A stretch of DNA of 64,000 bases from Altibacter sp. HG106 (GCF_028561755.1 NZ_JAQQTD010000006.1:124001-188000); one strand, 5' to 3'. Numbered from the stretch's first letter, positions 46,040-54,498 are shown. Program-made: numbers and translations. The notes: generated by a model from the sequence alone, not told the origin.

Positions 46040-47092
46040 TTAGTTACTCTGCGTTACTGTAGAGCTGTTTCCATTACCAATCTGAAAAACAGAACTTACA
46101 TGCGTAGTACCCATTTGGCTTACCACGCTAGAGTTGCTATTTCCATCTTGAATGACAATACTAAAGTGTCCCATTCCAGTTTGAGAAACGGTACTTGCAT
46201 TCCCGTCTCCGTATTGACCAACGCCTGAGATGTTGTTATCTCCGGTTTGAACAACACCGCTAATGTTACCGTTTCCAAACTGTTCTACGATACTAAAGTT
46301 ATCATCTCCAATTTGCTTCACGTCACTAAAGTTGAAATTTCCAACTTGCTCAACGCTACTATCATTAGAATCTCCTTGCTGGAACACGCTACTATTGTTC
46401 AATAAACCGTCTTGGTCTACGTCACTTGAGTTATCGTTTCCAACTTGAGCCACTCCCGAAGTATTGTTGTTTCCGGTTTGATTTACATCCGACTCGTTGT
46501 TATCACCATTTTGGTTTACCAACGAATTGTTGGCTGCGCCAATTTGATAGACAAAAGAATCGTTGTCGTTTCCAGTTTGAATAACGGCACTTCCGTTGAA
46601 GTCGCCTTCCTGACCTACAAAGCTATCATTGTCATTCCCTGTTTGTGTTTTAAAACTGATGTTGTTATCAGAGTCACCCCCTACAGTGTATTGATCGACA
46701 TGTGAGCTATTTCCGTTTCCTTGTTGCGAAACCACACTCGTGTTACTATCGTTTCCAGAGCTCAAGCCCGAGAAGCCTTGATGATTGTAGCTGTCGTTGT
46801 CATTTCCAACCTGAGAAACGTCAGAAGTATTGCTGTTACCCAATTGCTGAACGTCTGAATAGTTGTCATTACCATCTTGTAGCATGACAGAGCCATTTGT
46901 ATCTCCTATTTGAAGCACATCGCTTTCGTTATCATCTCCTAACTGATCGACATCAGAGTTGTTCATAAATCCAGTTTGTGTTACATCCGAATCGTTTCCA
47001 GATCCCAATTGATACACATCGCTGGTATTTGACTGAGCGAAAAGGAGAGAAACTGACAATAAAGCAATGGCGCTAAAAAGTAATTTTCTCAT
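46040..47092 (-). CDS. csgA: Major curlin-like repeat protein 1 (CsgA-like)
   Basis: 350 residues: signal peptide to ~20, then about 28 units of 11 residues with the pattern [D/S]-V-x-Q-x-G-x-x-N-x-S (e.g. DVTQTGFMNNS, DVDQLGDDNES, SVEQVGNFNFS). In E. coli CsgA two such half-units make one 22-residue turn of the beta-solenoid; this protein would form about 14 turns, roughly three times as many as CsgA. Two interruptions occur near residues 105-116 and 135-145. Highly acidic from Asp in turn positions. The last residues GNGNSSTVTQSN are identical to those of the neighbouring curlin. Function: extracellular amyloid fibre subunit. Confidence 0.92.
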   Translation of the reverse strand: MRKLLFSAIALLSVSLLFAQSNTSDVYQLGSGNDSDVTQTGFMNNSDVDQLGDDNESDVLQIGDTNGSVMLQDGNDNYSDVQQLGNSNTSDVSQVGNDNDSYNHQGFSGLSSGNDSNTSVVSQQGNGNSSHVDQYTVGGDSDNNISFKTQTGNDNDSFVGQEGDFNGSAVIQTGNDNDSFVYQIGAANNSLVNQNGDNNESDVNQTGNNNTSGVAQVGNDNSSDVDQDGLLNNSSVFQQGDSNDSSVEQVGNFNFSDVKQIGDDNFSIVEQFGNGNISGVVQTGDNNISGVGQYGDGNASTVSQTGMGHFSIVIQDGNSNSSVVSQMGTTHVSSVFQIGNGNSSTVTQSN

Positions 47093-47114
47093 AAATATTT
47101 TGGTAGCGAAAAAA

Positions 47115-47145
47115 GAGCCTTATTCAGGAATACCAAATAAGGCTC
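47115..47145 (-). terminator. Intercistronic terminator-like hairpin between the two curlins
   Basis: GAGCCTTATT (47115-47124) / AATAAGGCTC (47136-47145), perfect 10-bp stem, followed on the minus strand by TTTTTTCGC. It lies 36 bases after the stop of the first curlin and 22 before the start of the second. Confidence 0.82.
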
Positions 47146-47181
47146 CAATTTTCAATTAATAAATTTGGCTTACGTCTTCTC

Positions 47182-48243
47182 TTAGTTACTCTGTGTAACG
47201 GTAGAAGAGTTTCCGTTTCCAATTTGGTCAACGATACTGCTGTGCGTAGCACCCGTTTGTGTTGTGTTGTTGAAGTTCATGTTACCATCTTGTGTGGTAC
47301 GGCTGAAGTTCATTACACCATCTTGCGTAGCAGTAGCGTCGTTATCGTCTCCTAACTGAGTGTTTTGAGCATCGTTCATATCACCATCCTGGTCGATAAC
47401 TGCAACGTTGCGATCTCCAACCTGATAGTTTCCGAAGAATCCACCGTTAGCGATGTTGTCATTCCCAGTTTGAGAGATATACGATTGGTTCTCATCACCG
47501 TACTGTCCAGCACCAGAGTTGTTACGGTCACCATCCTGATCATTGTCAGCGATGTTGTCGTTACCTAACTGACGAATACCCCAGATCAATCCAGGAACTG
47601 GATCACCACCAAGGTTGTCGTTTCCGTTTTGGTCGGAAGTAGCCGTGTTTCCGTCACCATCTTGGGTGATTAGGAAGTAGTTGCTGTTTCCAGTTTGGAA
47701 AGAGTTACCGAAGTTACTATTTCCGTACTGCCCGATCTCAGTTTTGTTGTCATCACCAATCTGACGAATACCGAAGTTTCCTCCATTCGCAACGTTAGCG
47801 TTACCCACTTGGTCGATAGTCGCCATGTTGCGATCTCCTTCTTGAGAGGTACCCGCGTTGTTATCGTCCCCTACAGAAGAAGTTGTAGACATGTTGTCGG
47901 TACCGATTTGACGTGTTCCCCAGATTAAAGAAGGACCACCCCCAAGGTTACGGTTACCTTCTTGGTAAACGTCAGCATCGTTCGTAGTACCTATCTGATC
48001 TACATCATAATCGTTGTCGTTTCCGATTTGATCTACATCAGAATCGTTAGACGTACCATCTTGCGTAACTTCAGAAGCGTTGCCGTCTCCTGTTTGATCA
48101 ACGTCGGACATGTTCGTCATTCCAGTTTGAATCACTGAAGATGAATTGCCGCTTCCTGTTTGTGTAACTGTACTCGTATTAGATTGAGAGTACCCAACTG
48201 CAGCAAAGATTAAAGCTGCTGCACTTAACATTAATTTTTTCAT
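47182..48243 (-). CDS. csgA: Major curlin-like repeat protein 2 (CsgA-like), with expanded loops
   Basis: 353 residues: signal peptide to ~20 (VGYSQ), then ~11-residue curlin half-units (TVTQTGSGNSS, DVDQTGDGNAS, DVDQIGNDNDY). Unlike its neighbour it carries four expanded units with Gly-rich, aromatic loops at residues ~99-112, 150-160, 210-224 and 263-273 (LGGGPSLIWGTRQIG, VANGGNFGIRQIG, LGGDPVPGLIWGIRQLG, IANGGFFGNYQVG), i.e. every 51-60 residues. It is the first gene of the curli operon and so presumably the most highly transcribed. C-terminus ends as in curlin 1. Confidence 0.92.
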   Translation of the reverse strand: MKKLMLSAAALIFAAVGYSQSNTSTVTQTGSGNSSSVIQTGMTNMSDVDQTGDGNASEVTQDGTSNDSDVDQIGNDNDYDVDQIGTTNDADVYQEGNRNLGGGPSLIWGTRQIGTDNMSTTSSVGDDNNAGTSQEGDRNMATIDQVGNANVANGGNFGIRQIGDDNKTEIGQYGNSNFGNSFQTGNSNYFLITQDGDGNTATSDQNGNDNLGGDPVPGLIWGIRQLGNDNIADNDQDGDRNNSGAGQYGDENQSYISQTGNDNIANGGFFGNYQVGDRNVAVIDQDGDMNDAQNTQLGDDNDATATQDGVMNFSRTTQDGNMNFNNTTQTGATHSSIVDQIGNGNSSTVTQSN

Positions 48244-48661
48244 AATTCTGAAAATTTAAAAGTTTAGTTAATAAATATGTAATAGTTAGTAATCCAATTT
48301 TGTAGGCACAGTATATTGCGTGCGCCTAAACGCAAGAATTAAATAAATACTTTAAAGGGGATACTAAGTAAGGATTGTAATGTGTTGCCACATAAGAAGG
48401 CAAACGGTAGAATATTGGAGCGTGGCCGGGGGATGTAACAGGCTCATCTACAATAGTTCTTATCCCTTGACTTCTGTATCAAATATCTGAAAAAATTGGC
48501 TATCCTACATACGTAGAAGTACGTATATAACTGATTTACAGTGCCTATAAGAAGTATTTTCCTACAAAAAAATTTAACACTTTCGGTTCAATTACATCTT
48601 TAATTCGCCGAATGACACAAAAAGAGGAAAATTCTTCAAATGTTAAATAAATGTTAAATAA
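48244..48661. promoter_or_regulatory. Long intergenic region upstream of the curli operon
   Basis: About 420 bases without a gene. It holds a perfect dyad ATACGTA-GAAG-TACGTAT at 48509-48526 and a shorter dyad TAGGC...GCCTA at 48303-48328, about 60-85 bases before the curlin start. AT-rich blocks near 48340-48360 could carry the promoter, but no perfect -7 box was found on the minus strand. The length and dyads fit a strongly regulated operon; no csgD-type regulator is adjacent. Confidence 0.45.
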
Positions 48662-48685
48662 AAAACCGCCTCATTTGAAGCGGTT
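48662..48685 (-). terminator. Terminator of the glutamine synthetase gene
   Basis: AAACCGC / GCGGTTT, extended inward by TCA/TGA around one mismatch, 31 bases after the stop and followed on the minus strand by TTTTTTATTT. Confidence 0.8.
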
Positions 48686-48716
48686 TACGTTACGGAATCT
48701 TAAAGTTTCTATGAAA

Positions 48717-50903
48717 TTATCTCGTGAATAACAATTCTCTGTACTTGGTCAATGGCCAAATTTCATCGTCCACTAACAATTCCAGCTTATCGCAGTGGTA
48801 GCGAATTTCTTCGAAGTACGGTTTTACCTTATTACAGTACTCAAAGGCACGTTTTTCAGAGTTATCGATTTTATTGGCTTTCTTACGCGCCTCAATCATG
48901 TCGGTAATCCCTTGATTGATATGTGCAATATGATCGCTAATGCTTTCAATCAGTTGCATTTGCTCTCCTGCTACTTTTTTGAAATCGTTTCCATAGATAC
49001 TTTTCAGTCCTTGTACATTCTCAATCAATAAGTTTTGATATCGAATCGCTGTAGGAATCACGTGATTTCTGGCTACATCTCCTAGCACACGACCCTCAAT
49101 CTGAATGCGCATCGCATACTCATCTACCTGAATCTCATGGCGCGCTTCAATCTCCACCTTGGTCATGATTTCAAGATCTTCGTACAGCTTGATGTTCTTC
49201 TTCGCCACCTGTGCTTTTAGTGCTTCAGGAGTGGTTTTGTTGTTACTCAAGCCGCGTTTCTTCGCTTCTTTTTCCCAGGCTTCTCCGTACCCATCGCCTT
49301 CAAAACGAATGTTCTTAGACTCCTTTATATATTCACGAAGCACGTTGAAGATAGCATCATCTTTCTTCATCTTCTTCCCTTTGATCAATTTATCCACCTC
49401 TTCTTTGAAATCCATCAGCTGTCTTGCAACGATGGCGTTCAATACCGTCATGGGTTGCGCACAATTGGAGATAGAGCCCACCGCACGTAATTCAAACTTG
49501 TTACCGGTAAAGGCAAATGGCGAGGTTCGGTTTCGATCTGTGTTATCCAATAAGATCTCAGGGATCTTACCAACCACATTTAATTTCAGATCGGTTTTCT
49601 CTTGTGGCGATAGTTTCCCATCGGTCACTTTTTCTAACTCGTCTAAGACCGCGGTAAGCTGCGACCCGATAAATACCGAAATAATCGCAGGCGGGGCTTC
49701 GTTAGCACCCAAGCGGTGATCATTACTAGCACTGGCAATAGCCGCGCGAATCAGTTCTTCATACTCATGTACCGCCTTTATGGTATTGATAAAGAAGGTC
49801 AAGAACTGTAGATTCTTCATGGGTGTAGAACCCGGACTTAACAAATTCACGCCAGTATTCGTACTTAGGGACCAGTTGTTGTGCTTTCCACTACCATTGA
49901 TGCCCGCAAAAGGTTTTTCGTGGAACAATACTTTAAAGTGATGTCTATCGGCCACCTTATCCATCACATCCATTAGTAAGGAGTTGTGGTCTACAGCGAG
50001 GTTCGCTTCTTCAAAGATAGGTGCTAACTCAAATTGGTTAGGGGCTACCTCGTTATGCCGTGTTTTTACCGGCACCCCTAGCAGCATACATTCGTTTTCC
50101 AAATCACGCATATAATTAAGGACACGCGTTGGAATGCTTCCGAAGTAATGATCGTCTAACTGCTGTCCTTTGGCCGAAGCATGCCCTAGAAGCGTACGCC
50201 CTGCCAACATCAAATCGGGTCTGGAAGCTGCTAAGGCTTTGTCGATCAAGAAATACTCTTGTTCCCAACCCAAGGTAGCATTTACTTTAGAAACACTTTT
50301 ATCAAAATATTTGGCGACTGCGGTAGCGGCTTGATCAACCGATTGCAACGCGCGAAGTAAGGGTGTTTTATTATCCAAGGCCTCTCCCGTATACGCTACG
50401 AACACCGTAGGAATGCAAAGTGTGGTTCCATAGATAAACGCAGGGGACGTTGGATCCCATGCGGTATACCCACGTGCCTCAAAGGTATTTCGAATTCCTC
50501 CGTTCGGAAAACTAGAAGCATCCGGTTCTTGCTGCACTAATTGTCCGCCTCCAAACTTTTCGATTGCTTGTCCGCCTCCTGTAGTTTCAAAAAAGGCATC
50601 GTGCTTTTCTGCTGTCGATCCGGTTAAGGGCTGGAACCAGTGGGTATAATGGGTCGCTCCTTTAGAAATAGCCCACTCTTTCATTCCCGTAGAAATGTGA
50701 TCGGCAATGTTACGATCGATTTTGGCGCCGTTTTCAATAGCGTCCATAACGCTGTTATAAGAAGTCTTCGTAAGATATTGGCGCATCGCTGCTTCATTGA
50801 AGACATTGCTACCAAAAATTTCAGAACGGCGTTTGGGCTCATTGACCTCTACCGGTTTCCGATTGAACGTTTCTGAGATGGCTTTAAAACGTAAGGTTGA
50901 CAT
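48717..50903 (-). CDS. glnN: Glutamine synthetase type III
   Basis: 728 residues, the length of GSIII (GSI is ~470). Motifs: FGSNVFNEAAMRQYL near the N-terminus, YTHWFQPLTGSTAEKHDAF, GWEQEYFLIDK (metal-binding Glu), KTRHNEVAPNQFELAP, then FAGINGSGKHNNWSLST and RTSPFAFTGNKFELRAVGS. It makes glutamine from glutamate and ammonia. Single-gene unit between the Na/Ca exchanger and the curli operon, with its own terminator. Confidence 0.96.
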   Translation of the reverse strand: MSTLRFKAISETFNRKPVEVNEPKRRSEIFGSNVFNEAAMRQYLTKTSYNSVMDAIENGAKIDRNIADHISTGMKEWAISKGATHYTHWFQPLTGSTAEKHDAFFETTGGGQAIEKFGGGQLVQQEPDASSFPNGGIRNTFEARGYTAWDPTSPAFIYGTTLCIPTVFVAYTGEALDNKTPLLRALQSVDQAATAVAKYFDKSVSKVNATLGWEQEYFLIDKALAASRPDLMLAGRTLLGHASAKGQQLDDHYFGSIPTRVLNYMRDLENECMLLGVPVKTRHNEVAPNQFELAPIFEEANLAVDHNSLLMDVMDKVADRHHFKVLFHEKPFAGINGSGKHNNWSLSTNTGVNLLSPGSTPMKNLQFLTFFINTIKAVHEYEELIRAAIASASNDHRLGANEAPPAIISVFIGSQLTAVLDELEKVTDGKLSPQEKTDLKLNVVGKIPEILLDNTDRNRTSPFAFTGNKFELRAVGSISNCAQPMTVLNAIVARQLMDFKEEVDKLIKGKKMKKDDAIFNVLREYIKESKNIRFEGDGYGEAWEKEAKKRGLSNNKTTPEALKAQVAKKNIKLYEDLEIMTKVEIEARHEIQVDEYAMRIQIEGRVLGDVARNHVIPTAIRYQNLLIENVQGLKSIYGNDFKKVAGEQMQLIESISDHIAHINQGITDMIEARKKANKIDNSEKRAFEYCNKVKPYFEEIRYHCDKLELLVDDEIWPLTKYRELLFTR

Positions 50904-51013
50904 AGGAATCAGTTTGAAATATTAATGTTTTACGGTACAAAAATATCACATTTACCAATACACCCCCTATTTTATCATGTTAAGTTATTAATAAAAGTGT
51001 TTTTGCTGTTAAT

Positions 51014-51035
51014 AACCCCTAAAATTTCAGGGGTT
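51014..51035. terminator. Hairpin downstream of the Na/Ca exchanger gene
   Basis: AACCCCT (51014-51020) / AGGGGTT (51029-51035). The T tract (CTTTTTT) lies on the plus-strand side; on the minus strand, which the exchanger gene needs, only TTATTAACAG follows, so it may be a weak terminator. Confidence 0.5.
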
Positions 51036-51049
51036 CTTTTTTCCAGTAA

Positions 51050-52003
51050 TTAATTCAGAAAGGCAAGACCAATAAAAACACAATATCCAATAACGATGAG
51101 CAGCCCTTTTATTCTTCCGATTTCAAATTTCTTCGGAAGAAAAGCCAGCGGGATCAGAATAGCGGCAAAACCTAGCATCCAAAAGATGTCGTTTGACAAT
51201 ACCAAATCACTTTTCACTGCAATGGGCTGAATGAGCGCCGTAGCCCCTAGCACCGAAGCGATATTGAATATATTAGAGCCGATAAGATTTCCTAAAGAGA
51301 TCGCCTTTTCTTTTTTAAGCGCGGCTATCACCGAAGCTGCAAGCTCGGGAACACTGGTACCAATAGCAATCATGGTCACCGCAATTACGCGTTCACTCAC
51401 CCCCAGCATGGTTGCCAGGTCAACAGCACCGGTGACCAAAAGTTCACTTCCGCCCCACAGTGCCACCCCACCAATAGCTAGCCAGATTATAATCTTACTG
51501 TTAGAAGCTTGTGAAAGTCCGTCATCAATACTGTCGTCTGTAGGGTCCGTTTTTGCTTTCAATCGGGCGCGACGAATTAGGAGTACTAAATAAATTACTA
51601 GCAGCACTAGTAGTATTCCTCCTTCCAACCGACTCAAAGAAGCGTTACTTTTCAGAAGGATATAGAGCGCAACCGAAAGAAACATCATTACCGGCCAATT
51701 GAATTTATAAAAGTCACGATCAATGGCTAAGGGAGCTATCACGGCAGTGATCCCCAGTACGAGTCCGATATTCGCAATATTAGAACCAATGACATTTCCT
51801 AAGGAAATGTCGCTAAAGCCCGTCAGGGCAGCGTTTAGACTCACTAACAACTCGGGTGCCGAGGTGGCGAAGCTCACCACGGTGAGTCCAATAACCATTT
51901 TAGAAAGATGCAATTTAAAGGAAAGAGCAACAGACGATCTTACGAGAAATTCGCCTCCTACCACCAAGAGCAAGAGCCCCAGAAAAATAAACAGTATACT
52001 CAT
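51050..52003 (-). CDS. Calcium/sodium antiporter of the CaCA family (YrbG-like)
   Basis: 317 residues from 52003 (MSILFIFLGLLLLVVGGEFLV); an upstream ATG at 52054 lacks family support. Two inverted halves each carry the alpha-repeat: VVSFATSAPELLVSLNAALTG(F)SDISLGNVIGSNIANIGLVLG and IAIGTSVPELAASVIAALKKEKAISLGNLIGSNIFNIASVLG, with the ion-binding Glu in (S/V)PEL. About ten membrane helices. Single-gene unit, divergent from the blaI-type gene. Confidence 0.95.
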   Translation of the reverse strand: MSILFIFLGLLLLVVGGEFLVRSSVALSFKLHLSKMVIGLTVVSFATSAPELLVSLNAALTGFSDISLGNVIGSNIANIGLVLGITAVIAPLAIDRDFYKFNWPVMMFLSVALYILLKSNASLSRLEGGILLVLLVIYLVLLIRRARLKAKTDPTDDSIDDGLSQASNSKIIIWLAIGGVALWGGSELLVTGAVDLATMLGVSERVIAVTMIAIGTSVPELAASVIAALKKEKAISLGNLIGSNIFNIASVLGATALIQPIAVKSDLVLSNDIFWMLGFAAILIPLAFLPKKFEIGRIKGLLIVIGYCVFIGLAFLN

Positions 52004-52075
52004 ATTTTTGGCAAAAGGCCAAGATACTAAGAATCCAAAGGGTATACTATGCACACAATAAATAACTAGAAATAA

Positions 52076-52127
52076 AGTTATATAACTACAAATATCGTTG
52101 TATAACTATAAAAATAGTTTATATTTG
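52076..52127 (+). promoter_or_regulatory. Operator cluster and promoter of the BlaI/M56 pair
   Basis: Three overlapping dyads: AGTTATATAACT (52076-52087), TACAA-N6-TTGTA (52087-52102), and AACTAT-AAAA-ATAGTT (52104-52119) with outer TATA on both sides. A perfect -7 box TATATTTG (52120-52127) directly adjoins the last dyad. BlaI/MecI repressors bind TACA/TGTA-type dyads over their own promoters, so this is the expected autoregulatory site. Confidence 0.75.
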
Positions 52128-52147
52128 CTTTTCAATACGTAAAAAAG

Positions 52148-52504
52148 ATGGAGCGACTCACCAATAAAGAAGAAGAAATTATGCAGGCCTTATGGCAGCT
52201 AGAGAAGGCCTTTGTGAAAGAATTGATGCGTTTATTGCCAGAAGAACAGCATTATAATACCATTTCTACCATCGTTAGAAATTTAGAGGACAAAGGATAT
52301 GTGGCGCATAAGGCTTTCGGAAAAACGCACCAGTACTATCCTACGGTTTCTAAAGAAGCCTACATGGAGACCTTTATGGGGATGGCCACCAAAAAATTCT
52401 TCGGAAGCAGCTATAAAAGCATGGTATCCTTTTTCGCCAAAGAAGAAAAGATCAGTGCTGAAGAACTTCGCGAAATTTTACAACTCATAGAAAAAGACAA
52501 CTAA
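52148..52504 (+). CDS. BlaI/MecI-family repressor
   Basis: 118 residues. Winged helix at the N-terminus (LTNKEEEIMQALWQLEKAFVKELMRLLPEE, then YNTISTIVRNLEDKGYVAHKAFGKTHQYYPTVS) and a C-terminal dimerisation helix region (KFFGSSYKSMVSFFAKEEKISAEELREILQLIE). In this family cleavage by the partner M56 protease releases repression. It ends one base before the M56 gene, and operator dyads overlap the promoter in front. Confidence 0.94.
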   Translation: MERLTNKEEEIMQALWQLEKAFVKELMRLLPEEQHYNTISTIVRNLEDKGYVAHKAFGKTHQYYPTVSKEAYMETFMGMATKKFFGSSYKSMVSFFAKEEKISAEELREILQLIEKDN

Positions 52505-52505
52505 T

Positions 52506-54434
52506 ATGGAGCCGCTACTCTACTTGGCCAAAAGTGCTTTACTGCTTGTTATTTTCTTCGGAATCTATCATTTCCTGTTGCGACGCGACACCCATTTCAC
52601 TGCGCATCGATGGTTTTTGACCGGAGGTATCGTTGCCAGTTTGACGGTTCCGTTTATCGCCCTTACCCGTATTGTCTATAAAGAAGTGATACCCTTGTCT
52701 GAGACCACTTCAGAAACTATAATTCCTACTCAAACCATTGCTACTGTCATCGAATCCAATGCCTCCATTCCCTGGACAACCGTCGTTTTGGGCATCTACC
52801 TGGCTGGCGTTACTTTTTTTCTGTTACGCCTGGTGTGGCGCTTGACCATCGTTCTTCGGATGGTAACCCAACAACCATCGGTGCGTAAAAGCGCCTATCG
52901 CTATGTGCAGGTAACCGAACCCATTCGACCGTTTTCATTTTTTCACTACATCGTATACAACCCAACGCAGCATCCCGAGGTAGAACTTCAAATGATCTTA
53001 CAACACGAACGCGCGCATGCACGGCAATGGCACAGTTTGGATGTAGTATTCGCCCATCTGCTTATCGCCATACAGTGGTGCAATCCTTTCGCGTGGTGGT
53101 ATAAAAAAGACATGGAAGAGAATCTGGAATTTTTAGCCGATCACACTACGGCGCAAGACGTACCCTCGAAAAAAGACTATCAATTAGCACTGCTTCGAAT
53201 TTCATCCCCCGAAGCGACGCCTGTGCTAACCACACCTTTTTATCAATCATTCATCAAAAAACGAATCATTATGTTAAACAAAGAGCATTCAAAAAAATCG
53301 AATTTATGGAAAATGAGCTGGGTCTTACCCTTGATCGCAGTGTTCCTTTGGAGTTTTAATGTAAAAGAGGAGGTCGTCTATCAGCCTACCCAAAAAACTT
53401 CAACAACCTACCCTAACACCAACATCCCTTCGGAAGCGGTCACAGGTACCATCGTTTCGGAACCATTAGCAACCCCTCCTATGGTAGCGTCTACTTCCAC
53501 TACTTCGACAGAGGTTACTTCGGAAACCGAAGACCCAATAGAAACAGGTCTTTCCGAAGAAAGAGACAACAGCAACAACCTTTCGCTGGATAATCAGCGT
53601 AGCGTGACATCCACTCCGGTTTTGGCAAAAGAACGGTACTTGATAACGAAAAATACCACAGATGCCGAGTTAGATGACATCAAGGCGGATATTAAAAAGA
53701 CCCATAATATCGACCTGAGTTATGAAGTGCAGCGTAACAGTCAGGGGGAAATCTATTCGTTACGAATCCAACACCGTGGCAATGGCAATAATGGTAACTT
53801 CCATGTAAACGACGACGAGGGGATTAGCGATTTCTATTTTCTTATTGATGACGAGGGAAGAAGCAGTTTTTGGTCAGAAGGAATGGAAGAGCGCACCCAA
53901 GAACTCGCCCTTCGGGCTCAAGAACGCGCTAAGCGATTGGAGGAGCGTATGGTAGAACGAGAGGAGCGCATGAAGCGACGATTTGACGAACGAAAGGAAG
54001 AACGTCTGGCTCTTATGGAGGAACGACGAGGCAACCGACTCACAGAAAAACGTGAAGAACTGGCCGAACGACGAGAAGAACTTGCTGAGCGGAGAGAAGA
54101 ATTGGCACTGCGCCGCGCTGAGCTGAATGAACGCCGATCGCGAACGAACCGATCCTTCGGACTTCATGACAATGAAAATGTATTTTTTGAGTCGAATGGC
54201 GATAGTGACGCCGTAGTGATCACAAAAGACATGAGCGATGCCCAACTTGAAGAACTAAAGCGTAGTTTGAAAGCCCGTGACGTTGTATTCAGTTATAAAC
54301 GCGTGAAACGAAACGAACGCAATGAAATTACAAGCCTCAAAATTGAATTGAAAAAAGGGGATCGTGCTAAAACGGTAACCACCATCGATTCTGATGATGG
54401 AAACCCCATAGAAACCGTGTTTATTGCTATGTGA
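52506..54434 (+). CDS. M56 (BlaR1-like) membrane metallopeptidase with a long charged helix and duplicated C-terminal modules
   Basis: 642 residues. Membrane helices near 8-25, 38-55 and 90-110; cytoplasmic zinc-peptidase motif QHERAHARQ (H167, E168, H171) with EENLEFLADH as further ligand; another helix near 272-285. There is no penicillin-binding sensor domain. The C-terminal half holds two similar ~45-residue modules, ~378-420 (TTDAELDDIKADIKK ... GEIYSLRI) and ~575-620 (MSDAQLEELKRSLKA ... NEITSLKI), separated by an Arg/Glu-rich stretch (~458-545, ELAERREELAERREEL) typical of a single alpha-helix. Signal sensed is unknown. Coupled to the repressor gene. Confidence 0.9.
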   Translation: MEPLLYLAKSALLLVIFFGIYHFLLRRDTHFTAHRWFLTGGIVASLTVPFIALTRIVYKEVIPLSETTSETIIPTQTIATVIESNASIPWTTVVLGIYLAGVTFFLLRLVWRLTIVLRMVTQQPSVRKSAYRYVQVTEPIRPFSFFHYIVYNPTQHPEVELQMILQHERAHARQWHSLDVVFAHLLIAIQWCNPFAWWYKKDMEENLEFLADHTTAQDVPSKKDYQLALLRISSPEATPVLTTPFYQSFIKKRIIMLNKEHSKKSNLWKMSWVLPLIAVFLWSFNVKEEVVYQPTQKTSTTYPNTNIPSEAVTGTIVSEPLATPPMVASTSTTSTEVTSETEDPIETGLSEERDNSNNLSLDNQRSVTSTPVLAKERYLITKNTTDAELDDIKADIKKTHNIDLSYEVQRNSQGEIYSLRIQHRGNGNNGNFHVNDDEGISDFYFLIDDEGRSSFWSEGMEERTQELALRAQERAKRLEERMVEREERMKRRFDERKEERLALMEERRGNRLTEKREELAERREELAERREELALRRAELNERRSRTNRSFGLHDNENVFFESNGDSDAVVITKDMSDAQLEELKRSLKARDVVFSYKRVKRNERNEITSLKIELKKGDRAKTVTTIDSDDGNPIETVFIAM

Positions 54435-54454
54435 GACACACCATGATTTTAAGA

Positions 54455-54480
54455 AACCCTTCTGATGAGAAGGGTTTTTT
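54455..54480 (+). terminator. Terminator of the BlaI/M56 operon
   Basis: AAACCCTTCT (54455-54464), loop GATG, AGAAGGGTTT (54469-54478) and a T tract; 20 bases after the stop. Confidence 0.88.
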
Positions 54481-54498
54481 TATTTGTACTTTTAACCT

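Noticed and set aside
46040-48243. Many short regularly spaced 33-bp DNA repeats, CRISPR-like at first sight
   Set aside because: They are in-frame, imperfect codon repeats of curlin proteins with signal peptides; no identical repeats with unique spacers and no cas genes.
49159-49719. Long plus-strand open frame inside the glutamine synthetase gene
   Set aside because: Antisense shadow with no family features; the minus-strand GSIII is unmistakable.
52148-54434. Beta-lactam resistance sensor (BlaR1) with antibiotic-inducible beta-lactamase
   Set aside because: The M56 protein has no penicillin-binding domain and no beta-lactamase gene is near; only the BlaI/M56 regulatory architecture is shared.
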